Positions 44,675-52,786 of a stretch of 64,000 nt of DNA are shown here, one piece after another. Below the pieces are notes generated by a model that searched no databases, had not been told where the DNA came from, and saw only the letters and a program-made list of their open reading frames with translations. The position numbers and the translations under genes were made by a program. This DNA is from Paenibacillus tianjinensis (GTDB lineage Bacteria > Bacillota > Bacilli > Paenibacillales > Paenibacillaceae): assembly GCF_017086365.1 (NCBI RefSeq), contig NZ_CP070969.1, positions 6,040,001-6,104,000 of the forward strand. The letters run 5' to 3'. Numbering within the stretch: the first letter of the stretch is position 1; every line of letters begins with the position of its first letter.

Positions 44675-44986
44675 ATGAGTAAATTCGGAATGTATGCGAA
44701 ATTCACCGCCAAACCGGGCCAGCGCGATACCCTGGCGGCCATTCTGCTGGAAAGTGCAGCTGCCGCCGAGGCTGTAGAAGAATGTGAACTGTACATTATC
44801 AATATCTCCGATACTGAGCCCGATATTCTCTGGGTAACAGAGGTGTGGAGCAGCCCGGATGCCCATGCAGCCTCACTCACCCTTGAAGACACCCAAGCTG
44901 CGATCCGGCGCGCCATGCCGCTGATTGCCGGTGTCGAGTCTACGAAGATCAAGCCAGTGGGCGGCAAAGGGCTGTTATTCGGTTAA
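44675..44986 (+). CDS. ABM-fold monooxygenase-like protein
   Basis: Protein of 103 residues with the dimeric alpha/beta ferredoxin-like fold of antibiotic biosynthesis monooxygenases: FGMYAKFTAKPGQRDTLAAILLES, CELYIINISDTEPDILWVTEVWSSPDAHAASL. YgiN-like members act on quinols or other aromatic compounds without a cofactor. TAGGAGCG precedes the ATG, and the gene is co-transcribed with the beta-glucosidase. An aromatic aglycone released by the glucosidase could be its substrate, which is only an inference. Confidence 0.85.
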   Translation: MSKFGMYAKFTAKPGQRDTLAAILLESAAAAEAVEECELYIINISDTEPDILWVTEVWSSPDAHAASLTLEDTQAAIRRAMPLIAGVESTKIKPVGGKGLLFG

Positions 44987-45013
44987 ATCCAGGAATACCC
45001 CTGGCTGGCCTGG

Positions 45014-45856
45014 CTATTCGCTGTCTAATTCGGCCAGCCGGGCCATAATTCTCCGTTTACGGTAGAGCATTTGTGCAGCCTCCGCCACATCCTCCAGCGC
45101 CTTGCGGTTGATGAATGCGCCGAAGAACATCCCGGCCACCGGAACGGTCTGCAGCAGCTTCTTCCAGCCCCAGTTGTCACGGTAGACGGTGATAACCTCG
45201 CGCCAGCCCTGGATGGAGGAGACGGCGGCATTTGCCCCGGCTGTTATATCTCCATCGCCTCCGGCCTGCAAATTCAGCTCCCGGAGAATCGTCCGCTTAC
45301 CCACGATGTCCGAAGAGGCAAACTGCATCACCTTCACTGTAAAGATCCGCTCGGCTTTCTCTGTAGGATTATATCCGTAGCATAACCCGATCTCCTGAAT
45401 GACCTTCAGCGACAGGCCCAGAACTGCAGGAATATCAGCTGCGAGCGTGAACACACCGCCGAAGCCGGTCGTTGCTCCCTGCGCCGTTGCCACATTGCGG
45501 CTGCTCTGGCTAAGCTTCTGTGCAGCGGCATCCATAACAGCCAGAGGGAACGGCCCCTTCTCCGGGGCTCCCGCAGCCTTGCTTGCAGCTTCCATCAGCA
45601 GTCCCACCTTGCGCCCGGCCACCAGATAATTGCCCCCGTTCTGAATATAGCTGCCCAGCTCATCCAGCAGCTTGCCCACCTTCTCGTGGATGACCTTCGG
45701 AGTGACCTTATCGAGCAGTTTGAACGGGAGCCGGGTGATCCGGTCCCAGATCATCAGTTTATTCTGTTCCTTTTCCCACTTGGCAATTCCAGCAAGCGCA
45801 GCCTGAAGCTCCTCCCGTGTTTCCAGATGTACGAATGTTTCCGCGGGTTCCAGCAT
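45014..45856 (-). CDS. EcsC-family protein
   Basis: Protein of 280 residues. The middle holds the EcsC-family pattern with long helices and glycine-rich turns (YLVAGRKVGLLMEAASKAAG, ATAQGATTGFGGVFTLAADIPAVLGLSLKVIQEIGLCYGY). This family is named after B. subtilis EcsC, whose biochemical role is not known; amphipathic helices suggest membrane association. GAGGAGGCG precedes the ATG. It is a single gene. Nothing unusual was noticed in its length. Confidence 0.88.
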   Translation of the reverse strand: MLEPAETFVHLETREELQAALAGIAKWEKEQNKLMIWDRITRLPFKLLDKVTPKVIHEKVGKLLDELGSYIQNGGNYLVAGRKVGLLMEAASKAAGAPEKGPFPLAVMDAAAQKLSQSSRNVATAQGATTGFGGVFTLAADIPAVLGLSLKVIQEIGLCYGYNPTEKAERIFTVKVMQFASSDIVGKRTILRELNLQAGGDGDITAGANAAVSSIQGWREVITVYRDNWGWKKLLQTVPVAGMFFGAFINRKALEDVAEAAQMLYRKRRIMARLAELDSE

Positions 45857-45947
45857 ATAATCGCCTCCTCATATCTCTTACTTCTATAACCCGAAACGGG
45901 CGGTTTGAATGCGGTTGTCCGCGTTTAGTTCAGGATTTAACCACAGG

Positions 45948-45980
45948 AAAAAGGCATTCCCGGCCATTGCCGGAAATGCC
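45948..45980 (-). terminator. Terminator of the small helical protein gene
   Basis: On the minus strand GGCATTTCCGG pairs with CCGGGAATGCC (one mismatch), followed by TTTTTCC, about 25 bases after the stop. Confidence 0.9.
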
Positions 45981-46004
45981 GAGACCCTGCTGCCCTATGA
46001 CTGC

Positions 46005-46286
46005 CTAGTCTTCGAGCCGGTATGCTTGGTCTTGCAGACCGGCCAATCTTTCCTTTTCGTCAGCCAGCCGTTCTTCGGTCAGCTCCACACCACGTCTGCC
46101 GACCGAGCCCTCCGGGGCATGCCGTACAGCCTCCTCGGCATGCTCCAGACTATTCTCTGCCTGGGTAAGGGTCTGCTCATTCGGATGGCTCAGCGCCTGG
46201 GATACAGCATTATGCAGCTTCGTTACCGAGTCCTGCGCCTGATCCACTGTACTATTCGTGCGCAGACTGGATTCATAATGTTTCAT
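46005..46286 (-). CDS. Small helical protein of unknown function
   Basis: About 93 residues from ATG 46286 (MKHYESSLRTNSTVDQAQ). A longer frame from 46346 exists but its first residues look unrelated. The protein is all-helical, rich in Glu, Gln and Ala, with two similar segments (AVSQALSHPNEQTLTQAENSLEHAEEAV and ELTEERLADEKERLAGLQ). No signal or membrane segment. I do not recognise it. AAGGGAG lies 12 bases upstream, a little far. Confidence 0.65.
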   Translation of the reverse strand: MKHYESSLRTNSTVDQAQDSVTKLHNAVSQALSHPNEQTLTQAENSLEHAEEAVRHAPEGSVGRRGVELTEERLADEKERLAGLQDQAYRLED

Positions 46287-46379
46287 ACTAAGAACACTCT
46301 CCCTTCTCACGCTTTCGTTCTCCATTAGCATGGATAGGGAGAGCATTTCTTATGCACCGGAGCTTTGGGCAAGGAGCCC

Positions 46380-47795
46380 TTATACCAGGAACATGGCGAC
46401 CACTGTCATCGCCGCGAGACCCAGCAGGACCGGCTTCAGATTGCGCCGGGCCAGTTCGAACGGGCTGACGCCGCAAATGGCGGCAGCCGGAATGAGTGCC
46501 CACGGAATCAGTGTGCCGCCGCCAACCCAGATGGCGGTCACCTGGCCAAGGGCAGTCAGCGTTGCGGCGCCGGAGTGAATCGCCGCCGCAAACATCTGGG
46601 CAATCGAGCCGGCCAGCGAGATGCCCGAGAAGCCGGAGCCGTCGAGACCGGTGATCGCCCCGATCACCGTCAGCGTTACGGCTCCGACCGCGCCGTTAAG
46701 CGGCACATGGTCCGCCAGGGCGACGCCCAGGTCGTTCACGATGCCGTGGGAACCGGCCGGCAGCGTGCTGCCGAACAGTTCGGTAAAGGCGGAATCACCG
46801 AGATAAAAGAAAGCGGCAATCGGAATTACCGGACCGAACACCTTGAAGCCGAACACAAACCCTTCGATCAGGTAAGAGGTAACCTTCTCCAGGCCCTGAT
46901 TCCGGTGGGCCAGCAGTGTAATGACAATAAGAATGAACACAGCTGTTCCGCCGACAAGGGCAGTCGCATCGCCGCCCTGCAGGTTAAGGGCGAACATCCC
47001 TGCCAGATCCAGCAGGAACAGCAGCGGAATGGCGATCGCCAGCCCTTTTCTAAGATTCGCGCTCATGAACACCGGTGCTGTATCTTCCGCCTCAGCTGCT
47101 GTAAGCGGGCCTGCCCCGCCTTTGGAGGATACGAGTCCGTCTCTCCAGGTCCCGTTCTTCTGATCCCTGCGCATCATCCAGAAGGCGGAGACCGTAGTCA
47201 CCAGGCCCATAACAATAACCAGCGGAATGCTCGCCTCCATCACACTGGATACCGGAAGACCGGCGGCATCCGCCGTCAGCTTCGGAGCTCCCTGGATAAT
47301 ATAATCCCCGGATAATGCCATGCCGTGGCCGAACAGGTTCATGGCCATCGCCGCGCCAAGCGCGGGCAGACCGACCCGCAGCGCTACCGGCAGCAGCACG
47401 GCACCGACCAGCGCAACTGCAGGCGAAGGCCAGAAGAAGAGCGACGTCACCATCATAATCAGCCCGATGCCCCAGTAGGCCATCGCCGGGGTGCGCAGGA
47501 AGCGGGTAAGCGGAGCGACCATCGCTTCATTGATGCCTGTGATAATCAGAATCCGGCTCATCGCCACAATGATGGAGATAATCATAATGGTGCCCAGCAG
47601 CTCCTTGGTCGCGTAGACAAAAGAGTTGAAGATCCCCGACACCGAACCGCTAAGCGTTTCTGTAGCCAGCAGCCCCAGGGTGAAGATCCCGGCCACACAG
47701 ATCATGGTCGTGTCACGCCGCCGGATCAGCAGCGCCAGGATGAACACAATAAACACCAGATATACATAGTGGATCGCACCTAAATGGATGTCCAT
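46380..47795 (-). CDS. Ion-transporter-type permease of unknown substrate
   Basis: Protein of 471 residues with about 12 transmembrane helices in two halves. Hairpin-like re-entrant segments are suggested by FFWPSPAVALVGAVLLPVAL and GHGMALSGDYIIQG in the first half and GLDGSGFSGISLAGSIAQMFA with GQVTAIWVGGGTLIPWALIP in the second. This layout resembles the ion transporter superfamily (GntP, DcuC and CitMHS-like), so a carboxylate or sugar acid is a likely substrate. GGAGGCGC lies upstream of the ATG. It is a lone gene. Confidence 0.75.
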   Translation of the reverse strand: MDIHLGAIHYVYLVFIVFILALLIRRRDTTMICVAGIFTLGLLATETLSGSVSGIFNSFVYATKELLGTIMIISIIVAMSRILIITGINEAMVAPLTRFLRTPAMAYWGIGLIMMVTSLFFWPSPAVALVGAVLLPVALRVGLPALGAAMAMNLFGHGMALSGDYIIQGAPKLTADAAGLPVSSVMEASIPLVIVMGLVTTVSAFWMMRRDQKNGTWRDGLVSSKGGAGPLTAAEAEDTAPVFMSANLRKGLAIAIPLLFLLDLAGMFALNLQGGDATALVGGTAVFILIVITLLAHRNQGLEKVTSYLIEGFVFGFKVFGPVIPIAAFFYLGDSAFTELFGSTLPAGSHGIVNDLGVALADHVPLNGAVGAVTLTVIGAITGLDGSGFSGISLAGSIAQMFAAAIHSGAATLTALGQVTAIWVGGGTLIPWALIPAAAICGVSPFELARRNLKPVLLGLAAMTVVAMFLV

Positions 47796-47938
47796 TATAG
47801 ATAGCGCCTCCTTTCCTTTATAGCAAGATGGTGCTATATGCTATGCATCGGGTTAGGCGTTTGTTCGCGGAGTCCGGCGGGAAATGACAGTGTTCGTCAG
47901 CCTCATGAAAAGCGGTATTGGCTGGAGCAGCAGACAGC

Positions 47939-47966
47939 AAAAAACCACCCCGGCAAGCCGGAGTGG
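47939..47966 (-). terminator. Terminator of the methyltransferase gene
   Basis: On the minus strand CCACTCCGGC and GCCGGGGTGG pair (one wobble) around TT and are followed by TTTTTTGC, ten bases after the stop. Confidence 0.88.
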
Positions 47967-47975
47967 CGGTTTCTG

Positions 47976-48767
47976 TTAAGCTTTTATAGCGATGATATAA
48001 AACCTGTGCTCCATACTCCCGATATAACCTGTCTTCGCAAGCTGCTCCTGCAGCAGGCACAGCCGGTCATAACACTTCTCCACCGAGAAGCCGGGGAACT
48101 CCCATTCCATAATCTTTGCAAAGTACACCAGTGCCCCCACATCCTTGAACTTCAGCAAGGGAAAGGCTTCATCCGCCTGAACAATCGTAAATCCGCTGCT
48201 GCGCAGCTCATCGCTGACCTGCTCCACGTTGAAGGCTTCATCGACCGGTGCGGCTTCGTCCCCCAGCAGAAACTCCGATAAGGTGCGGTTGTTCCGTCCG
48301 CCCACCTGCTGGGTAACAAAGACCCCTCCAGGCTTCAATATCCGCTTTACCTCCTGAATGGAGAATGCCTCATGCCGGTTTATAATCAGCTCCATACTGT
48401 GGTCTTCAAACGGAAGGGAATCATCGCTAAACACCTGTCTCAGCTCGATTCCGTGCGGCGGGAACAGCTTCCTGCAGAGCTCCACATTGGGCGGATACGC
48501 CTCTGTAGCGTACGTACGTCCCGGCGGAGGCGAGAGCGACAGGAGAAATTCTCCTCCGCCTGTCCCCATATCCAGCAGGGCGCCCTCATTGTTGTTCATA
48601 TATGTTCTAACTGCTGCTTCATAATCCCATGGCAGGCCGTCGTCCTCCATCCGCCCGGATAATGCAGAGAAATCCCATCCCTTGAAGGAACACCGTTCCT
48701 CCTGCAGCCAGCTTTGCTTCCATTCGCTGCTTCCTGTATCATGTCTTCTTAAATCGTCCGTTCCCAT
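47976..48767 (-). CDS. Class I SAM-dependent methyltransferase
   Basis: About 264 residues from ATG 48767 (AGAGGGG seven bases upstream; the frame to 48833 runs into the leader). The Rossmann methyltransferase motifs are LLDMGTGGGEFLLSL (motif I), an acidic end of strand 2 (TYATEAYPPNVELC), DDSLPFEDHSMELIINRHEAF (motif IV area) and KRILKPGGVFVTQQVG. The substrate is unknown; relatives near this type act on small molecules or RNA bases. It is preceded by a leader with a possible pseudoknot. Confidence 0.88.
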   Translation of the reverse strand: MGTDDLRRHDTGSSEWKQSWLQEERCSFKGWDFSALSGRMEDDGLPWDYEAAVRTYMNNNEGALLDMGTGGGEFLLSLSPPPGRTYATEAYPPNVELCRKLFPPHGIELRQVFSDDSLPFEDHSMELIINRHEAFSIQEVKRILKPGGVFVTQQVGGRNNRTLSEFLLGDEAAPVDEAFNVEQVSDELRSSGFTIVQADEAFPLLKFKDVGALVYFAKIMEWEFPGFSVEKCYDRLCLLQEQLAKTGYIGSMEHRFYIIAIKA

Positions 48768-48833
48768 AACTATACCCCTCTCGCATGTGTATTGTAGTAC
48801 GCTCTGCGGATAAGGTGCAGCTGAGATTTTCAC

Positions 48834-48899
48834 CTGATAACCTGTTTATCGAAACGCCCGGCACTATCCTGTTATCAGATTAGTCTGGCCGCACCGGGC
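48834..48899 (-). ncRNA. Possible pseudoknotted leader element upstream of the methyltransferase gene
   Basis: On the minus strand four segments are interleaved: GCCCGG (48894-48899), CTGATAAC (48871-48878), CCGGGC (48856-48861) and GTTATCAG (48834-48841). The first pairs with the third and the second with the fourth, all perfectly, which gives an H-type pseudoknot or two exclusive hairpins. It begins about 130 bases before the start codon. I could not match it to a known riboswitch. Confidence 0.45.
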
Positions 48900-48981
48900 A
48901 GTTACCTCGCGCCATCACCATATGTATCAGCCTCACTTTTGGAATAGATGTAATACCTCTACATAGTAGCACGGGGACAGA

Positions 48982-49012
48982 GGAAAGAGGAAGCCTAACG
49001 GCTCCCCCTTCC
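48982..49012 (-). terminator. Hairpin after the flavoprotein reductase gene
   Basis: Minus-strand GGAAGGGGGAGCC and GGCTTCCTCTTTCC can pair around GTTA (imperfect), about 30 bases past the reductase stop. A T-rich tail (TCTTTCCTCTGT) is modest. Confidence 0.5.
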
Positions 49013-49040
49013 TACCTGCTTCTGGCAGCAGCATAAAGTA

Positions 49041-51029
49041 TTATTGTGCCATAGCGCCGGCTGCCGCATCCTCTCCGCCGAGACGTCCGGAGGTGAAGGA
49101 GTAGCCGATGCCGACACCGTTGCCGACATAAGTATCATTAAACAATACGCCTTCCGATTCCAGACCGACAGCGTACAAGCCCTTAATTGGCACCCGCTTG
49201 TCGTTCAGCACCTGGAACTTGGTGTTGACGAGTAATCCGCCGACCGAACCGAGATTGTTAATCTCAGCGATTACCGCGTAATAAGGTCCGCTCTCCCCCA
49301 TCGGAAGCAGATATTCCTTGGCTTTGCCAAACTCGGTATCCACACCGGTCTTAGCCGCTTCCTGGTATTTAGTGAAGGCATCGGTAAATACAGCCGCATC
49401 CATGCCGGCATTTTGGGCCAATTCTTCAATGGTATTGCCTTTATAACCGTCCCCGTTAGCAACCATGGACTCGAATACTTTGTCGGCATCCTTCCAAGGG
49501 TTATCCAGCGTGAACTGATCAGCAAATGCTGCATAGAATTCCGGCGGCATTCCCGGCAGGGCAGGTGCTTTTACCCCTTTCATTCCTTTCGCCTGAAGGG
49601 CATCGATTTGCGATTGAGAGACGATAACCAAATGATAAGCCCCGTTAAAAGCACTGGTATTAGCTGCTGCTACAGCTGTAAGTGTCGCCGCTTCATCTCT
49701 GAATCTCGCCCCGGAAGGGCCGACGTTCATGAAATTAGGCAGGTAGGTGGTCATTAGCGGATAGCTGGCCTCAAACGGCTCATACTGGGTTTTCAGCTTC
49801 TCTGTAGATCTGGCCAGGGTCTGGTGCAGCATCTGCCCGCCGAAATTATCCGGAACCTTCGCGCCGGCATCCCATGACATCTTCAGGCCTTCGCCGATAT
49901 TCTGGCCGAGTCCGCCGTTTACACCTTCGAAGCCGAAGGCCTCTTTGACCATCTCTTTGTTGGCGGCGTAACCGCCGGTTGCCATTACAATGCTTTTGCC
50001 GGTAATTTCAAGCGTTGTGCCGTCAGCCTTCTCAGCCACTACTCCGGTTACCTCGCCGTTTGCGCCTGTCATCAGCTTCTTGGCAGTCGTTTCGGTAATG
50101 ACCTGTCCGCCGCCTTTTTCCACCGATTCCGCCAGCATTGCCCGCAGCAGTCCTTGACGCGTATCATAAGCCGGCAGCATATGCAGCTGTTCTCCGGCGA
50201 AATTAATGAAGGTCGTTGGATAGCCCTTTTTGGCCAGCCAGTCATAGGTATCTCCGGATTTCGTCACATACTGGCGTATAGCCGCCGCATCCACCCGCCA
50301 GTGGTTATTGGCGATCCAGTCGGAGATTTCCTTCTCGACGCTGATTTTTAGCCCGCTGCTGATTGCAGCTGAGGAATTATAGAACTTGCCTGCCCAGGAC
50401 AGATTGCTTGCTCCGCCGATCGTAGCGGTTTTCTCTATAATAATAACCTTCGCACCTTTATCCGCAGCCGATACAGCCGCCGACACGCCGGAGGCTCCTG
50501 CCCCCACGACGACAACATCGGCCGAGAGCTGCTCTGTTTTACCCGCGCCTGCCTTGGCCACTTCACGTGATTTGAACGCCTCTACGTTACTGCCAGCCTG
50601 CTTAAGCGCATCTTCTACCGCAGCCAGAATGGCATTGCTGGACTCGGAAGCACCGCTGACCGCATCGACCGCCAGAGTCTGGCCGGCAATAATCTCGTCC
50701 TTAATCTTATTCATGGCCTCCACGCCGATGCCTGCAGTTTCACTCTGGCCCAGGACCTTGATATCCGTAATGGTCTGCGCGGCATCCAGTGTAACCTCTA
50801 CCTGGACTTTGCCGTCTTTGCCGTCGGCTTCCGCCTTGTAGGTTCCCGCTTTGAAAGAAGCCGGTATCCCGCTGCTATCTGCCGTCCCCTGCGTAGCCTC
50901 AGGCGAAGCCGATGGCTGCTCTGAAGCTGCCGGTTCAGCAGAATTGCCGCTGCAGCCGCTGATGACTGCCAGGATCATAACGAGACATAGCAACAAAATG
51001 AACATTCTAGAATTGATTTGCTTGTGCAC
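49041..51029 (-). CDS. Secreted FMN/FAD reductase lipoprotein (fumarate/urocanate reductase-like)
   Basis: Protein of 662 residues from GTG 51029 behind GGGGGGAAATAGAA. A lipobox (VISGC at about 22-26) anchors it outside the membrane. An FMN-binding domain (about 55-140) contains DAVSGASESS, the motif in which a Ser/Thr receives covalent FMN. An FAD-binding flavoprotein domain follows, with GAGASGVSAAVSAADKGAKVIIIEK, RWYF-type substrate loops and the C-terminal GLYAVGLESEGVLFNDTYVGNGVGIGYSFTSGRLGG. Such proteins reduce fumarate, urocanate or related acceptors at the cell surface with electrons from a membrane flavin chain. The substrate cannot be fixed. A MerR-type promoter drives it. Confidence 0.88.
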   Translation of the reverse strand: MHKQINSRMFILLLCLVMILAVISGCSGNSAEPAASEQPSASPEATQGTADSSGIPASFKAGTYKAEADGKDGKVQVEVTLDAAQTITDIKVLGQSETAGIGVEAMNKIKDEIIAGQTLAVDAVSGASESSNAILAAVEDALKQAGSNVEAFKSREVAKAGAGKTEQLSADVVVVGAGASGVSAAVSAADKGAKVIIIEKTATIGGASNLSWAGKFYNSSAAISSGLKISVEKEISDWIANNHWRVDAAAIRQYVTKSGDTYDWLAKKGYPTTFINFAGEQLHMLPAYDTRQGLLRAMLAESVEKGGGQVITETTAKKLMTGANGEVTGVVAEKADGTTLEITGKSIVMATGGYAANKEMVKEAFGFEGVNGGLGQNIGEGLKMSWDAGAKVPDNFGGQMLHQTLARSTEKLKTQYEPFEASYPLMTTYLPNFMNVGPSGARFRDEAATLTAVAAANTSAFNGAYHLVIVSQSQIDALQAKGMKGVKAPALPGMPPEFYAAFADQFTLDNPWKDADKVFESMVANGDGYKGNTIEELAQNAGMDAAVFTDAFTKYQEAAKTGVDTEFGKAKEYLLPMGESGPYYAVIAEINNLGSVGGLLVNTKFQVLNDKRVPIKGLYAVGLESEGVLFNDTYVGNGVGIGYSFTSGRLGGEDAAAGAMAQ

Positions 51030-51094
51030 TTCTATTTCCCCCCATATGGTTTATGGCTAACCGTTTTCTCTGCTATAGGCCGCCTATGCCACCG

Positions 51095-51125
51095 AGTCTA
51101 AACCTTGGTGCAGCACCAAGGTCAA
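51095..51125 (-). promoter_or_regulatory. MerR-controlled promoter of the flavoprotein reductase gene
   Basis: On the minus strand TTGACC (-35, 51120-51125) and TAGACT (-10, 51095-51100) are 19 bases apart, the over-long spacing that MerR activators correct by twisting DNA. The spacer holds CCTTGGTGCTGCACCAAGG, a perfect 9-1-9 dyad (51103-51121). The MerR gene lies immediately upstream. Confidence 0.9.
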
Positions 51126-51182
51126 TGAAATAGTTGTGAATTTTTTCTCAAAGTTTATCTGCCGTATACAGTCCGGGCCGGA

Positions 51183-51983
51183 TTAAATCGGAATGTTGAT
51201 CTCCAGATAGGATTTGTTCTCCCCTTCAACACGTTCCGTGAAAAGAATCTTGCCGTATATATCGCCAGTAACTGTATAACGGTGTTCCCCGGCGTAATCG
51301 AGCATAAACTGGAAGACCTTCTGCTCGATATATTCCTCATCAGAAGCGACGATAACCGCGGAGATACAGGTGCAGGGCGGAAGATACTCCACGCTGTCGT
51401 TCAAGCATACCCCAAGCTGCTCCTGATCCTCTTCAAGCAGCGCCAGGCCCCAGTTGTAATCAAACTCCCCGCTGCAGCTTTCCGAGTTCCGGATGCGGAA
51501 AGAATAGAAGGTGAACGGCAGCAGCTCCATCCAGGCCTGCACCGTTCTTTTGAGACAATCCTTCTGCAGCAGATGATTTTTGTCCGTCTGCCGGATCCGG
51601 TACATACCCGGCATCTGCTTAATCCGGCACTTGTAGAAGGATTCGCCGATGGCTTTAAGCTCCTTATGGATGTCATTAATTTTGCCTAGCAGCATCGTGC
51701 TCCGCCGGATTTCTGCTTCCAGTTGCAGCTGTGCGGCTGCGATAGACTCCACCACCCGCTCCGCCGGCGCTTCATTGATCAGCTCCGCTACTTCCTGCAG
51801 CGGAATCTGCATACTGCGGTACCAGCGGCTCGACAGCAGATTCCGGGCATCCAAATCATCGAAATAACGATAATTGTTATGATGATCCTTCATCGGTCTG
51901 ACAATATCATGTTTCTCATACAGCCGCAGCGTATCCGCTGTGATTCCAAGAATTGACGCGAACTCCCCGATAGAATATTTCAT
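51183..51983 (-). CDS. MerR-family regulator with effector-binding domain
   Basis: Protein of 266 residues. The N-terminal MerR helix-turn-helix and wings are clear (YSIGEFASILGITADTLRLYEKHDIVRPMKDHHNNYRYFDDLDARNLLSSRWYRSMQIPLQEVAELI), followed by the dimer coiled coil (about 85-120) and a C-terminal GyrI-like/effector domain (about 130-266) as in BmrR or TipA. GGGGGG precedes the ATG. It is encoded upstream of, and in the same direction as, the reductase gene, with the 19-bp-spaced promoter between them. It should activate that gene when its ligand is bound. Confidence 0.93.
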   Translation of the reverse strand: MKYSIGEFASILGITADTLRLYEKHDIVRPMKDHHNNYRYFDDLDARNLLSSRWYRSMQIPLQEVAELINEAPAERVVESIAAAQLQLEAEIRRSTMLLGKINDIHKELKAIGESFYKCRIKQMPGMYRIRQTDKNHLLQKDCLKRTVQAWMELLPFTFYSFRIRNSESCSGEFDYNWGLALLEEDQEQLGVCLNDSVEYLPPCTCISAVIVASDEEYIEQKVFQFMLDYAGEHRYTVTGDIYGKILFTERVEGENKSYLEINIPI

Positions 51984-52124
51984 ATCAAAGCCCCCCAGCT
52001 CTGGCGAAACTCATGTATTCATCTTTTTAATGATAAGGGGTTCCGCCCGGTGCTTTTGTGGTCTTTATCACACAGCAGCGGCACTGGGATCTAAACCCGG
52101 CCGCTATTTGCCACCCGGCCAACG

Positions 52125-52150
52125 CAAAAAGCGATCCCGAAGGACCGCTT
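52125..52150 (-). terminator. Terminator of the YdeI-like gene
   Basis: On the minus strand AAGCGGTCC and GGATCGCTT pair around TTCG and run into TTTTGCG. It lies about 40 bases after the gene stop. Confidence 0.85.
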
Positions 52151-52188
52151 CACTAAAGGTTATTATTGGCGATTATTGGAGAATCGTC

Positions 52189-52638
52189 CTATTGGGAGCG
52201 GCCCTCACTCAAATTCAGAACCGCCTTGCCGATGCGCCGCTGCCGCGTTTCGGCAGTCTTAGCCTCTTCAATGGACAGCACGAACTGCTGCTTATTGCTG
52301 TATGATAACCCGTCGAAAAAGCTCCGGGCCGCCGGTTCCCGGTCAAGCGCCTCCGCAAAATCAGGCGGTACGGTCACTTCCCTCGGCTCGTTGTCGAGCA
52401 CTATCTCTACCTCGATTTCCTCTCCGGCGCTAACGCCGGCGCCTTTGCGGTGGTCCGCACTAAGCGGAATCAGAAACTGCCCGCCCATAACAGCCACCGT
52501 GCTGGGATACGTATAGCCGCCAATCGTTACCTTGACCGCCGGCTTCTTGCTTGTGCCAAGGCTGGCTACTACCTCTGCCGGGACCGGTATCCCCGTTGCT
52601 GTCTTGCCGCCAAGTATTACAGTTGTCCGGAATTTCAT
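52189..52638 (-). CDS. DUF1905/YdeI-like (OmdA) small protein
   Basis: Protein of 149 residues. The N-terminal beta domain (about 1-85, KFRTTVILGGKTATGIPVPAEVVASLG ... YPSTVAVMGGQFLIPLSADHRK) is of the DUF1905 type. The C-terminal helical part (DFAEALDREPAARSFFDGLSYSNKQQFVLSIEEAKTAETRQRRIGKAVLNLSEG) matches the YdeI/OmpD-associated family. The biochemical role is not known. AGGGGGT precedes the ATG. It is divergent from the UvrC-like gene. Confidence 0.85.
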   Translation of the reverse strand: MKFRTTVILGGKTATGIPVPAEVVASLGTSKKPAVKVTIGGYTYPSTVAVMGGQFLIPLSADHRKGAGVSAGEEIEVEIVLDNEPREVTVPPDFAEALDREPAARSFFDGLSYSNKQQFVLSIEEAKTAETRQRRIGKAVLNLSEGRSQ

Positions 52639-52786
52639 CGGCCTACCCCCTATCAGGATGCCACTCTACACTCTACTTAGTACTCCCATTGTAGAGCGAA
52701 GCCTTATACTTTGCCAGTCGCCTGCGGGCACAAATCTCGTATATACTTAAATATACCAATGAACGCTATAAGCGGAGGTGACTCCT

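Noticed and set aside
46365..47315. Plus-strand open frame of 316 codons
   Set aside because: It is antisense to the 12-helix permease and has the Arg/Gln/His bias of a shadow frame.
48834..48960. Fluoride riboswitch, suggested by GGTGATGG on the minus strand
   Set aside because: The bases after GGTGATGG do not form the required GGCG/CGCC stem and pseudoknot, and the downstream gene is a methyltransferase rather than a fluoride exporter.
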